NCBI GenBank assembly: GCA_900102065.1
Contig: FMVK01000004.1
Span: 124,001-188,000 of the forward strand
Length of the DNA: 64,000 nt
Source of the DNA: Lachnospiraceae bacterium XPB1003
Lineage (GTDB): Bacteria; Bacillota; Clostridia; Lachnospirales; Lachnospiraceae
Direction of reading: 5' to 3'
The notes under the pieces are model-generated. The model was not told the origin of the DNA. It saw nothing but the letters and a program-made list of their open reading frames with translations, and did no database searches. Positions 25,423-34,321 of the stretch are shown here, in pieces; positions within the stretch are counted from its first letter, which is position 1; every line of letters begins with the position of its first letter. Both the position numbers and the translations under genes were made by a program.

Positions 25423-26209
25423 GATGCAAAAAAATAATGATAATATGGCAGACGGAAACGGCCGTATGCACGAGAATTACATTGAAGGCAGAAATGCCGT
25501 TACCGAGGCATTCAGAGCCGGCAAGACCATAGATAAGATCTTTATCCTTAACGGATGTCAGGACGGCCCTATACAGACGATAAAACGTGAAGCAAAGAAG
25601 CATGATGCAGTGATCCATTTTGTTACAAGAGAGCGCCTGGATCAGATGAGCGAGACCGGAACCCATCAGGGAGTCATCGCTGTAGCGGCTGCTTATGCTT
25701 ATGCAGAAGTGGAGGATATCCTCAAGGCTGCAGAAGACAAGGGTGAACCGCCTTTTATCTTTTTGCTTGACGGGATAGAAGATCCTCACAATCTCGGTGC
25801 GATAATAAGGACAGCCTGCCAGGCAGGGGCACACGGAGTGATCATTCCGAAGAACAGAGCGGTCGGACTTACACCTACTGTAGCCAGAACATCTGCCGGC
25901 GCTATCAATTATATACCGGTAGCTAAAGTGACCAATATGTCACAGACCATAGAGGAACTTAAGAAAAAAGGCATGTGGTTCGCCTGTGCGGAAATGTCGG
26001 GAGATATCATGTATAACTGCAATCTTACCGGCTCACTCGGACTTGTAATCGGATCGGAAGGGGATGGTGTCAGCAGACTGGTATCGGAGAAATGCGATTT
26101 TCATGTTAAAATACCTATGGAAGGACCGCTGGATTCACTTAATGCATCGGTAGCGGCAGGCGTGCTTGCGTACGAAGTAGTGAGGCAGAGGATCAATTCA
26201 CGCAAATAG
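25409..26209 (+). CDS. rlmB: 23S rRNA (guanosine-2'-O-)-methyltransferase RlmB-like (TrmH/SpoU family)
   Basis: A 266-residue SpoU-type 2'-O-methyltransferase with a trefoil-knot fold. An N-terminal substrate-binding domain (YIEGRNAVTEAFRAG near 25-39) precedes the three SpoU motifs: DPHNLGAIIRTA near 130-141, GLVIGSEGDGVSRLV near 208-222 and IPMEGPLDSLNASVA near 233-247. The start ATG 25409 has GGAAAGG 11 bases upstream and lies inside mrnC; a TTG at 25400 is too near that site. RlmB proper modifies G2251; the Firmicutes member is sometimes called YacO. It closes the cysS-mrnC-rlmB unit. Confidence 0.93.
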   Translation: MKENKMQKNNDNMADGNGRMHENYIEGRNAVTEAFRAGKTIDKIFILNGCQDGPIQTIKREAKKHDAVIHFVTRERLDQMSETGTHQGVIAVAAAYAYAEVEDILKAAEDKGEPPFIFLLDGIEDPHNLGAIIRTACQAGAHGVIIPKNRAVGLTPTVARTSAGAINYIPVAKVTNMSQTIEELKKKGMWFACAEMSGDIMYNCNLTGSLGLVIGSEGDGVSRLVSEKCDFHVKIPMEGPLDSLNASVAAGVLAYEVVRQRINSRK

Positions 26210-26258
26210 GTAAATGATATATATATGCCGCAAGGCAAAATGAGAGGGGAAAATCGGT

Positions 26259-27467
26259 TTGAGAGAACTTTTAAAAGGGAAAGCCTTATTTGTTTATCTC
26301 GTAATGGCACTGGTTTTAGCCATTGCGTTTTCAGCTCTTTTTGTATATATCAACGCCGAATCGAATAAAGAACAGGTTTTTACCAAAAGCGATAAGGGCG
26401 GGATCGTCATCAAGATGGTAAACCCGTTAGACAAACACTGGAGAGACGCGACCAATCATCCGGATATCCCGGTGGGAGGCGAATATGACTTCACTGTTTT
26501 CAATCATGTGAAAGGCCCCTTTAAGAACTGGACTGCCAAACTTGTATTCAATGTTCCTATAGAGATAGACAGTTCATGGAACGGCGAATTTATCGTTGAT
26601 TCAAATACCATATCTTTTACTCCCGATGATAATCTTCAGACAGTAGAGGATTCTTCCGAAGTGACTTTTGGTACAGTCTTATATTCCAAAGAAGATCTGG
26701 TTCTTATGGATTATGAGATAAGAGGCTATATTCCTTTGGAAGTAAAGAGGATGCCTGTTTTCTACATTCTTGCGAGTCTTACCGGAATCTGGTTATTCTT
26801 CTTTACCATTCATCTTGTCAGCTATGCCAGAGTCGAGAGCTTAAAGAGGCAAAGAGAAAGAGACAGACTTATCATAAAGCAGGCGATCACCACATTCACC
26901 AACTTTATTGATGCCAGAGATCCTTATACCAAGGGCCATTCCGTGAGAGTAGCCATATACAGCAAAGAGGTGGCCGCAAGATACGGGATTGAGGGCGATG
27001 AACTTAATGATCTTTATTATGCCGCTCTTCTTCATGATGCGGGTAAGATCGGCATACCTGATGCGATACTCAGAAAGCCGGACAAGCTTACGGAAGAAGA
27101 GTATGAGACCATTAAGACTCACACGATCATCGGTGATGAGATACTGACCAAGTTTACTGCGATACCCAATATAAGGGACGGAGCTCATTATCATCACGAG
27201 AGATTTGACGGCAAGGGATTTCCCGAAGGTTTGCGCGAAAGGACTATCCCTCTTAACGCCAGGATAATCGCCATAGCGGATTCTTTTGATACAATGAGCT
27301 CGCACAGGAGCTATCGCGAACCGTATGATAACGAGAAGATCATAAATGAACTTGAGAGTAATTCCGGAACACAGTTTGATCCGGAACTTGTTCCGCTCAT
27401 GGTAGATCTTATAAGGGAAGGTTTTACGGACAAGATCCGTTCTGAATACGGAGCGGAGAACAGTTAA
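26259..27467 (+). CDS. Membrane HD-GYP domain protein (c-di-GMP phosphodiesterase type)
   Basis: A 402-residue protein with an N-terminal membrane anchor (about 8-30), an extracytoplasmic beta-rich sensor region (about 31-165), a second membrane segment (about 168-190) and a cytoplasmic HD-GYP domain. Motifs are GHSVRVAIYSKE, the metal pair His259-Asp260 in LLHDAGKIGIPD, HTIIGDEIL, and HHERFDGKGFPEGL, where the GYP signature reads GFP (residues 320-322). HD-GYP enzymes break c-di-GMP to GMP. The frame opens at TTG 26259 with GAGAGGGGAAA about 8 bases upstream, and no better ATG exists before the membrane anchor. The sensed signal is unknown. It could lower the c-di-GMP made by the GGDEF protein at 5607. 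Confidence 0.9.
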   Translation: MRELLKGKALFVYLVMALVLAIAFSALFVYINAESNKEQVFTKSDKGGIVIKMVNPLDKHWRDATNHPDIPVGGEYDFTVFNHVKGPFKNWTAKLVFNVPIEIDSSWNGEFIVDSNTISFTPDDNLQTVEDSSEVTFGTVLYSKEDLVLMDYEIRGYIPLEVKRMPVFYILASLTGIWLFFFTIHLVSYARVESLKRQRERDRLIIKQAITTFTNFIDARDPYTKGHSVRVAIYSKEVAARYGIEGDELNDLYYAALLHDAGKIGIPDAILRKPDKLTEEEYETIKTHTIIGDEILTKFTAIPNIRDGAHYHHERFDGKGFPEGLRERTIPLNARIIAIADSFDTMSSHRSYREPYDNEKIINELESNSGTQFDPELVPLMVDLIREGFTDKIRSEYGAENS

Positions 27468-27487
27468 GGAGGTAACAAAAGGATCTT

Positions 27488-28888
27488 ATGGACCCTGCCG
27501 ATATAGGCGCCGTCAGTGACGGCATCTTATTTAACGGTATCGAGTTTAACGATACCAATCTTACACAGCTTATCATTCTGATAGCATTGATCATTTGCTC
27601 TGCATTTTTCTCGGCTTCCGAGACGGCTTTTTCCACGGTTAACAGAGTAAGGCTGAAAACCCAGGCGGATGAGGGATCGGCCAAGGCAAAGCTGGTACTT
27701 AAGTTGCTGTCGAAATACAGCAGGCTGCTTAGCACCATCCTTGTGGGAAATAATATTGTTAATATATCTGCATCTGCCCTTGCAACCGTTCTGGCGACGG
27801 ATGTGTTCGGATCGTGGGCTGTAGGTGTGGTTACAGGTGTGCTTACTATCGTTGTCCTTCTTTTCGGCGAGATAGTGCCCAAGACTACTGCCATGCTTAA
27901 AAATGAAAAGCTGACTTACAGTTTTGCACCGGTCATCAATCTTTTGATGATAATCCTTTTTCCCTTAGTCTTCGTAATAGATAAGCTTTCCAACGGGATA
28001 CTTAGACTTCTTAAGATCGATCCAAACAGGAAGATCGTGAGCATATCCGAAAGTGAGCTCCTTTCCTATGTCGATACCAGCCACAAGCAGGGCGTGATCG
28101 AGAGCGAAGAGAGAGAAATGATCCATAACATGTTCGACTTCTCGGATGCCAAAGCAAAAGACATAATGGTGCCCAGAGTCAATATGGTCATGGCGGATAT
28201 CCATACATCCCTTGAAGATCTCATGGAACTCTTCAAGGAACATCTCTATACAAGGATACCCATCTACGAAGATAACCCCGACAATATCGTGGGAATGGTA
28301 AATGTTAAAGATGTTCTTTTTTTGGATGAAGTAAAGAAATTCAGGATAAAAAGTATCATGAGGGATGTCTATTACACGTACGAGTACAAAAAGATATCCG
28401 AACTCATGACAGAGATGAGGGGGAGAAATGCATCCGTTACCATAGTACTGAATGAGTATGGTGCGGCGGAAGGTATGATCACTCTTGAAGATATGATCGA
28501 AGAGATCTTCGGAGAGATAAGAGACGAGTACGATCAGGATGAGGAAGAGAAGATACAATCCCTTGGTGACAGGATGTATCGCATCGAAGGCACAATGAAG
28601 TTAGATGACATCAATGATGTGCTGGGAACGGAGCTTGAAAGTGAAGATTACGATTCCATAAGCGGTATCATAATCGAGAAATTAAACGACAGGCTGCCGG
28701 AGGAAGGTGAAGAGGTTGCGCTTGAAGACGGCACCGTGCTTAAGGTGGAGAAGGCAGAGAACAATCGTATCCTGTCGGTGATCGCCGTTCTTCCTGAGAA
28801 ATTACCCGGTAAAGAGGACGAAAACGGAGTAAATGAAGACGGCGAAGAGAAGGAAAATGATACCGTGGATTTCTTTAAAAGCGAATAG
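27488..28888 (+). CDS. CNNM/CorC-type (HlyC, DUF21-CBS) membrane protein
   Basis: A 466-residue member of the hemolysin-C/CNNM family: a DUF21 transmembrane domain with three or four spans (about 18-180, including FFSASETAFSTVNR and the GEIVPKT loop), a CBS-domain pair (about 215-340, with MVPRVNM and the DMIEEIFGEIRDE end), and a C-terminal CorC/HlyC domain near 365-435. Family members are linked to Mg2+ or Co2+ efflux and tolerance; lytic activity is not supported. The tail is highly acidic. The ATG lies 20 bases after the HD-GYP stop with ribosome-like AAAAGGA just before. Ion specificity is not readable here. Confidence 0.92.
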   Translation: MDPADIGAVSDGILFNGIEFNDTNLTQLIILIALIICSAFFSASETAFSTVNRVRLKTQADEGSAKAKLVLKLLSKYSRLLSTILVGNNIVNISASALATVLATDVFGSWAVGVVTGVLTIVVLLFGEIVPKTTAMLKNEKLTYSFAPVINLLMIILFPLVFVIDKLSNGILRLLKIDPNRKIVSISESELLSYVDTSHKQGVIESEEREMIHNMFDFSDAKAKDIMVPRVNMVMADIHTSLEDLMELFKEHLYTRIPIYEDNPDNIVGMVNVKDVLFLDEVKKFRIKSIMRDVYYTYEYKKISELMTEMRGRNASVTIVLNEYGAAEGMITLEDMIEEIFGEIRDEYDQDEEEKIQSLGDRMYRIEGTMKLDDINDVLGTELESEDYDSISGIIIEKLNDRLPEEGEEVALEDGTVLKVEKAENNRILSVIAVLPEKLPGKEDENGVNEDGEEKENDTVDFFKSE

Positions 28889-28897
28889 TTCTGTATT

Positions 28898-28926
28898 TTG
28901 ACAGAGTAAATAAGTTGTGTTAGAAT
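28898..28926 (+). promoter_or_regulatory. scfA promoter
   Basis: Perfect TTGACA (28898-28903), 17 bases, TAGAAT (28921-28926), 36 bases ahead of the scfA ATG, starting 9 bases after the previous gene. Confidence 0.88.
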
Positions 28927-28962
28927 AGCGAGAGTTGTAATTTCAATTTGGAGGATACAGTG

Positions 28963-29109
28963 ATGAAGCATATTAAGACACTTAATACAAGAGATTTAAA
29001 GAAGAGCTTAAAGACCGGCGGATGCGGTGAGTGCCAGACATCTTGTCAGTCAGCTTGCAAGACTTCCTGCACAGTAGGAAATCAGAGCTGCGAGCAGCTG
29101 TCCAAATAA
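28963..29109 (+). CDS. scfA: SCIFF six-cysteine ranthipeptide precursor
   Basis: A 48-residue peptide beginning MKHIKTLNTRDLKKSLKTGG, with six cysteines at 21, 24, 28, 32, 36 and 43. This is the pattern of SCIFF (six cysteines in forty-five residues), the nearly universal ribosomally made peptide of Clostridia whose cysteines are joined by thioether bonds to other residues (ranthipeptide class). The N-terminal half acts as the leader that the maturase reads. A GGAGG site stands 8 bases before the ATG and a consensus promoter lies just upstream. The maturase gene follows after a hairpin. Its biological role is not settled; quorum-type signalling has been suggested in some clostridia. Confidence 0.95.
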   Translation: MKHIKTLNTRDLKKSLKTGGCGECQTSCQSACKTSCTVGNQSCEQLSK

Positions 29110-29133
29110 TTTTGACAAAAGAGAGAAATGATG

Positions 29134-29159
29134 GAGCAGCGGTAGGTTTGCCGCTGCTC
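29134..29159 (+). terminator. Hairpin between scfA and scfB (partial terminator or processing stem)
   Basis: A perfect 9-bp stem GAGCAGCGG/CCGCTGCTC with an 8-base loop. The tail is TGTTAG rather than a T-run, so it probably stabilises scfA mRNA or gives partial termination, making the peptide more abundant than its maturase. Confidence 0.7.
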
Positions 29160-29185
29160 TGTTAGTGTATACAGGTATATTATTT

Positions 29186-30559
29186 ATGATTCACGAGTAT
29201 AAAAGCCATGGCTATAATATAGTCCTGGATGTTAATTCCGGAAGCGTTCATGTTGTAGATGATCTTGTATATGACATGATCCCGGAGATAGAAAAAGACG
29301 TTGAAGAGGGAATGAGTGATGATGAGATCGCTGTAAAATACGGCGGTTCACTCATGGATACGGACAGGAAGGAAGCGGTCGAGGAGATCCTTACCCTGAA
29401 AGAGCAGGGGATGCTTTTTTCCAAGGATGAATATATAGATTCGATAGATAAGTTCATGAACCGTGAGACCGTAGTGAAAGCTATGTGTCTTCATATTGCA
29501 CATGCCTGTAATCTGGGCTGTAAATATTGTTTTGCGGGAAAAGGAGAATATAACGGTCCCTGTGCCGTTATGAGCTATGAGGTCGGAAAGCAGGCTCTTG
29601 ATTATCTGGTAGAGCATTCCGGCAGCAGACACAATCTTGAAGTGGATTTCTTCGGGGGAGAGCCGCTTCTCAACTGGGATGTTGTTAAGCAGCTTGTTGC
29701 ATACGGAAGAAGCATCGAGAAGGAGAAGGACAAGAAATTCCGCTTTACTCTTACCACCAACGGAACACTTCTTAATGATGATATCCTTGAATTTGCAAAT
29801 AAGGAAATGAGCAATCTCGTCCTTTCCATTGATGGCAGAAAGGAAGTTAATGATCGCATGCGCCCTTACCGCGGAGGCCAGGGAAGCTACGACGAGATCG
29901 TTCCCAAATATATCAAAGCTGCCGAATCACGTGGTCAGACCAATTACTATGTGAGAGGTACATATACTCATTTCAATACGGATTTCGCGAAAGATGTAAT
30001 GCATCTTGCGGATCTCGGATTTAAGCAGATCTCGGTTGAACCTGTAGTCGCTCCGGCAACGGAGGATTATGCTCTTACTGCGGAGGACATCCCCGTATTG
30101 CTTGAACAGTATGATATCCTTGCGGACGATATGATAAAGAGAAGACGTGAGGGCAATGCTTTTAATTTCTTCCATTTCATGATCGATCTTGAGGGCGGTC
30201 CCTGCGTATATAAGAGATTATCGGGATGCGGTGCCGGATGTGAATATGTATCCGTGACTCCCTGGGGTGATATCTATCCCTGCCATCAGTTCGTAGGACA
30301 GGATGATTACAAGCTCGGTTCAATATATGAAGGAATAAAGAATACGGCACTTCAGAAGAAGTTCCATGATTGCAATGTATATTCCAAGCCTGATTGCAGC
30401 AAGTGTTTTGCACGATACTACTGCAGCGGCGGATGCATGGCCAACTCGCAGCATTTTACCGGCGATATCTACGGCGCTTATGAAGTGGGATGTGAACTTC
30501 AGCGCAAACGTGTGGAGTGCGCGATAATGCTTAAGGTGGCAGCTGCCGAAGAAGAATAG
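29186..30559 (+). CDS. scfB: SCIFF peptide thioether maturase (radical SAM/SPASM)
   Basis: A 457-residue radical SAM enzyme that forms the Cys thioether crosslinks in SCIFF. The N-terminal peptide-recognition (RRE-like) region starts MIHEYKSHGYNIVLDVNSG. The radical SAM cluster motif CNLGCKYC places cysteines at 108, 112 and 115, followed by FFGGEPLLNW. The C-terminal SPASM domain supplies auxiliary iron-sulfur ligands: CGAGCEYVSVTPWGDIYPC, CSKCFARYYCSGGC and a last Cys near EVGCEL. I prefer ATG 29186, which matches the usual family N-terminus; the frame is open from a GTG at 29165. The ribosome site is weak for both. It is encoded between scfA and secDF, the standard neighbourhood. Confidence 0.96.
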   Translation: MIHEYKSHGYNIVLDVNSGSVHVVDDLVYDMIPEIEKDVEEGMSDDEIAVKYGGSLMDTDRKEAVEEILTLKEQGMLFSKDEYIDSIDKFMNRETVVKAMCLHIAHACNLGCKYCFAGKGEYNGPCAVMSYEVGKQALDYLVEHSGSRHNLEVDFFGGEPLLNWDVVKQLVAYGRSIEKEKDKKFRFTLTTNGTLLNDDILEFANKEMSNLVLSIDGRKEVNDRMRPYRGGQGSYDEIVPKYIKAAESRGQTNYYVRGTYTHFNTDFAKDVMHLADLGFKQISVEPVVAPATEDYALTAEDIPVLLEQYDILADDMIKRRREGNAFNFFHFMIDLEGGPCVYKRLSGCGAGCEYVSVTPWGDIYPCHQFVGQDDYKLGSIYEGIKNTALQKKFHDCNVYSKPDCSKCFARYYCSGGCMANSQHFTGDIYGAYEVGCELQRKRVECAIMLKVAAAEEE

Positions 30560-30635
30560 GTGCGGAAGCGTAAGAAAGTTTTGGATCAAGTGATATACCG
30601 GATTTACCGGAAATAAATATCAAGGAGATTTAACT

Positions 30636-33065
30636 ATGAAAAAGTCAACTGGGATAGTAGCGATCATTTTGATGATCGCAGCGCTGGTGGGCGCAGCCTA
30701 TGTGATGCTTAACGGAACGGGAAGTGACGGATATCTTTCCGCGAAGAGCACAAAGCTCGGCCTTGATCTTGCCGGCGGTGTCAGCATCACCTATGAAGTA
30801 GTGGGAGATGAGGCGCCTTCCAAGGAAGATCTTAATGATACGGTCTTCAAGTTAAGAAAGAGAGTAGATCAGTATTCTACAGAATCCAATGTTTACCCCG
30901 AGGGCGACAGAAGGATCAGCATCGAGATCCCCGGTGTTACGGATGCAAATTCAATCCTTGCGGATCTCGGTAATCCCGGTTCACTTTATTTCCTGCGTGC
31001 GGTAAGCTCTGCAGACGGAAGCTTCAACTATGAGCAGCTCAGAACTGCTATAGATAAGCTGCCGGTTATGCAGGAAGATGATACAAAGTATGTTGTTGTA
31101 AATAATGTTAATTATCTTTATGATGCGGAAACCAACGACCTGTACGTTAATGAGGCCGGACAGAATGTTGTTTATACCGTAAAAAATGTTGCACATACAA
31201 AGCCTGTTTACACACTGACAAAGCCCATAGATGAGATCGTTGCGGCAGGTGATGCTCTTCTTTCAGGTACTGATGTGGCTTCTGCAGAGGGGAGGGCTTA
31301 TACGGATGAATACAACAAGATCCAGTATATCGTAAGTCTTGAATTTACTCCCGAAGGAGCGCAGAAATTTGCAGATGCTACGGGAGAAGCTTACGGAAAA
31401 CCCAATCTTGCAGGAACCATAGGAATTTATTATGACGGCGAGATGCTTTCTGTTCCTACCGTTCAGGGAAGGATAGAGGGCGGAAGCGCACAGATCTCCG
31501 GAATGGCAGATGCTCAGGAAGCTGAAAATCTTGCGCAGAATATCAGGATCGGTGGCCTTAAGCTTGAACTTCAGGAACTTCGTTCAAATGTTGTAGGTGC
31601 CCAGCTTGGTACAGATGCGGTTAAGACAAGTATCATTGCAGGTCTTATCGGTCTTGTGATAATCGTGGTATTCATGATCGTGATATACAGACTGCCCGGT
31701 TTTGCAAGCTCGATAGCTCTTGTACTGTACTCTATACTGGTAATACTTCTTATAAATCTCTTTGAACTTACACTTACACTTCCGGGTATCGCAGGTATCA
31801 TACTGTCCGTGGGAATGGCAGTTGATGCGAACGTTATCATATTTGCTCGAATCAAAGAAGAGCTTAAAACAGGAAGTACTGTTGAGGAAGCGATCAAGGC
31901 CGGATTCTCAAAGGCTCTTTCCGCTATCATCGATGGTAATATCACAACTCTTATCGCGGCTGTTGTGCTCATCGCAATGGGAAGCGGTACTATCAAGGGC
32001 TTCGGATACACACTTGCTCTCGGTATCGTACTTTCAATGTTCACTGCACTTTTTGTTACCAAGACTCTTGTAAATGCTTTCTATGCCATCGGACTTAAAT
32101 CTCCGGCATTATATATGATGTCCGATAAGGAGAAGAAAAAGGAAGAAAAGATCATCCCCTTCCTTTCAAAGAAGAATCTCTTCTTCGGTATTTCTCTTGG
32201 TGTGATCGGAGTAGGTATCGCCGCAATGATCATATTCAGTGCTACCGGTAAGGATGCACTTAACTACAGTCTGGAGTTCAAGGGCGGTACTGCTACTACT
32301 GTAGTTTTTGATACTGTTCCTTCCCAGGATGTCATTGATTCGCAGATCATCCCCGAGCTTGAGAAGATAACCGGAGATGCGAACGTATCATTCCAGAGTG
32401 TTAATGATACGAATGAAGTTATCTTCAAGACCCGTGTAATGAATACAGAGGAACGTCAGAGTTTCATAGATTACATGGATAACAGTCATGGCATTGGCGC
32501 TGAGCGTATTACTGCCGAGACTATCGGTTCAACCATCTCGGGAGAGATGAAGAAGGAATCACTTATGGCAGTCGGTGTTGCTGTATTATGCATGCTCATT
32601 TACATCTGGTTCAGATTCAGCGATATCCGTTTCGGTATCAGTTCTGTGGCAGCGCTTGTTCATGACGTTATGGTAACACTTACTTTCTATGCACTGGTAA
32701 GACTGTCAGTCAGCTCCACATTCATCGCATGTATGCTTACGATAGTCGGTTATTCCATTAACGCAACCATCGTTATATTCGACCGAATAAGAGAAAATCT
32801 CCGCGCTATGCGCAGGAAAGATACTCTTGATGGCATGGTCAACAAGAGCATCAGCCAGACTCTTTCAAGAAGTATATTTACTTCACTGACCACTGTTATC
32901 ATGGTTATTATTCTTTATATACTCGGTGTATCATCCATCAGAGAGTTCGCACTTCCTCTTATCATCGGTATCACTTGCGGTACATATTCTTCCGTATGTG
33001 TGACGGGTGCTTTATGGTATGTATTAAGAGTTAAGTTTCCGCCTTCGGAAGATGATGATGACTGA
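30636..33065 (+). CDS. secDF: Fused protein translocase subunit SecDF
   Basis: An 809-residue natural fusion of SecD and SecF, the proton-driven RND-like partner of SecYEG that pulls exported proteins across the membrane. The SecD half has one N-terminal span, the LGLDLAGGVSITYEV block near 44-58, a periplasmic-type P1 domain, then five spans with GMAVDANVIIFARIKEE near 390-406. The SecF half begins near 510 with FFGISLGVIG and has the LEFKGGT loop near 548 and VGYSINATIVIFDRIREN near 706-723. Fusion is common in Firmicutes. AAGGAG precedes the ATG. The downstream gene encodes a membrane-bound foldase, fitting a secretion unit. Confidence 0.96.
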   Translation: MKKSTGIVAIILMIAALVGAAYVMLNGTGSDGYLSAKSTKLGLDLAGGVSITYEVVGDEAPSKEDLNDTVFKLRKRVDQYSTESNVYPEGDRRISIEIPGVTDANSILADLGNPGSLYFLRAVSSADGSFNYEQLRTAIDKLPVMQEDDTKYVVVNNVNYLYDAETNDLYVNEAGQNVVYTVKNVAHTKPVYTLTKPIDEIVAAGDALLSGTDVASAEGRAYTDEYNKIQYIVSLEFTPEGAQKFADATGEAYGKPNLAGTIGIYYDGEMLSVPTVQGRIEGGSAQISGMADAQEAENLAQNIRIGGLKLELQELRSNVVGAQLGTDAVKTSIIAGLIGLVIIVVFMIVIYRLPGFASSIALVLYSILVILLINLFELTLTLPGIAGIILSVGMAVDANVIIFARIKEELKTGSTVEEAIKAGFSKALSAIIDGNITTLIAAVVLIAMGSGTIKGFGYTLALGIVLSMFTALFVTKTLVNAFYAIGLKSPALYMMSDKEKKKEEKIIPFLSKKNLFFGISLGVIGVGIAAMIIFSATGKDALNYSLEFKGGTATTVVFDTVPSQDVIDSQIIPELEKITGDANVSFQSVNDTNEVIFKTRVMNTEERQSFIDYMDNSHGIGAERITAETIGSTISGEMKKESLMAVGVAVLCMLIYIWFRFSDIRFGISSVAALVHDVMVTLTFYALVRLSVSSTFIACMLTIVGYSINATIVIFDRIRENLRAMRRKDTLDGMVNKSISQTLSRSIFTSLTTVIMVIILYILGVSSIREFALPLIIGITCGTYSSVCVTGALWYVLRVKFPPSEDDDD

Positions 33066-33098
33066 AAATAAGCGATCGCTTTGGCAGAGAGGTTTAAA

Positions 33099-34301
33099 AT
33101 GAGTAAAAAGAATTCAAATAATGATAGTACTTCCAATGAAACCGGAATAAGCAAGTCAAAGCAGAAGCGACTTGCGCAGGAACAGGCAAGAAAGGCTGAG
33201 AAAGAAAAGAAGATCATGGGTTATGTGTGGCCCGTTCTTATCATATTCTGTATTGCAGCCATAATATTTGCTATACAGATGCTCAGGGCGGCAAATATCC
33301 CTTATTATTCAAAGCCTCTGACAGATCAGGGAACCGTAAAGGGGGTAAATGCCGGTGATGTGACAGTCGATTATGCTTCCATGTCATTTAAGAAGAGTGA
33401 GCTTATGCCTTCCGAGTCGGTTATAGAGCAGGACCTTTTAGATCTTCAGAAGAATTACGAAGCTCTTTCGGAGGATCCCGACAAGATGACGGTATCCGGT
33501 GATAAGGTTAATGTTACATATACATCAACGCTCGACGGTGTATCTTCCAATTCGGCATTGGCTGAGGAAGGCGGAAGAAATCTCACTATAGGATTCGCTA
33601 CCCTCGGAGAGGAATTCGATGAGGCGCTCCTCGGACGTAAGAAAGGTGATAATTTTACTGTATCGGTTAATTATGCAGAGGATTATTATGATGAGGAACG
33701 TGCCGGCAAGACAGCTGAATACGATGTTACCGTACAGGGAATCTATGAACTTCCCGAGATAACTGATGAATTCATTGCTGCCAATAACAGAGAGGGACTT
33801 AATACTGTTGAGGAATATAAACAGTACCTTCGCGATCATTATTATGATGAGTCCATCAAGAGAGCAGTGGCCTCTTCACTTTCCACTAACAGTGCAGTAA
33901 CTGCTTATCCCGAGGGATATGTTGAAAATGTTCGCGATACACTGGCAGAGCAGTATAAGGCACAGTATGATTCACAGTCCGCTCAGTTCCAGATGTACGG
34001 ACTTGATCCCGGAACAGAGTATGAGATGTTCGGTTACGAGACTGAGGAAGCTTATAATGCATTCATTGACGAGCAGGCTAAGGAGAAGGCTGCTTACGCA
34101 CTTGAACTTGATTATATATTCAAGGATGCGGGCCTTACCAATACCAAGGATGAAGTAAAGGCATACTGGGCTGATCGTGGGTATATGGACGCGGGCTTTG
34201 ACAGTCTGGTTAAGGAATTTGGGTACCCTTATGTTGCACAGAGTGCACTTCAGGCTAAGGTACTTGATTATCTGGTAACAAATGCAAATGTGACCGAATA
34301 A
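33099..34301 (+). CDS. Membrane-anchored FKBP/trigger-factor-like peptidyl-prolyl isomerase
   Basis: A 400-residue protein with a lysine-rich N-terminus, one membrane segment (about 41-63) and a large extracytoplasmic part by the positive-inside rule. Residues about 130-215 resemble the FKBP-type domain of trigger factor (GDKVNVTYTSTLDG..., LGEEFDEALLGRKKGDNFTVSV). The rest is helical and resembles the trigger-factor C-terminal arms. It thus looks like a surface foldase acting on newly exported proteins, comparable in job to PrsA, and its position 33 bases after secDF supports this. The ATG 33099 has AGAGAGG 6 bases upstream; the TTG at 33081 is not needed. Isomerase activity is inferred from similarity only. 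Confidence 0.8.
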   Translation: MSKKNSNNDSTSNETGISKSKQKRLAQEQARKAEKEKKIMGYVWPVLIIFCIAAIIFAIQMLRAANIPYYSKPLTDQGTVKGVNAGDVTVDYASMSFKKSELMPSESVIEQDLLDLQKNYEALSEDPDKMTVSGDKVNVTYTSTLDGVSSNSALAEEGGRNLTIGFATLGEEFDEALLGRKKGDNFTVSVNYAEDYYDEERAGKTAEYDVTVQGIYELPEITDEFIAANNREGLNTVEEYKQYLRDHYYDESIKRAVASSLSTNSAVTAYPEGYVENVRDTLAEQYKAQYDSQSAQFQMYGLDPGTEYEMFGYETEEAYNAFIDEQAKEKAAYALELDYIFKDAGLTNTKDEVKAYWADRGYMDAGFDSLVKEFGYPYVAQSALQAKVLDYLVTNANVTE

Positions 34302-34321
34302 AAAAGATATAAGGAGCAGGG

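Noticed and set aside
27488-28888. Hemolysin (toxin) function for the CNNM-type protein
   Set aside because: The family name is historical; the DUF21-CBS-CorC layout points to ion transport or homeostasis, not lysis.
29112-29140. TTGACA at 29112-29117 as a promoter for scfB
   Set aside because: No -10-like element lies 16-18 bases downstream; that position is in the GC-rich hairpin.
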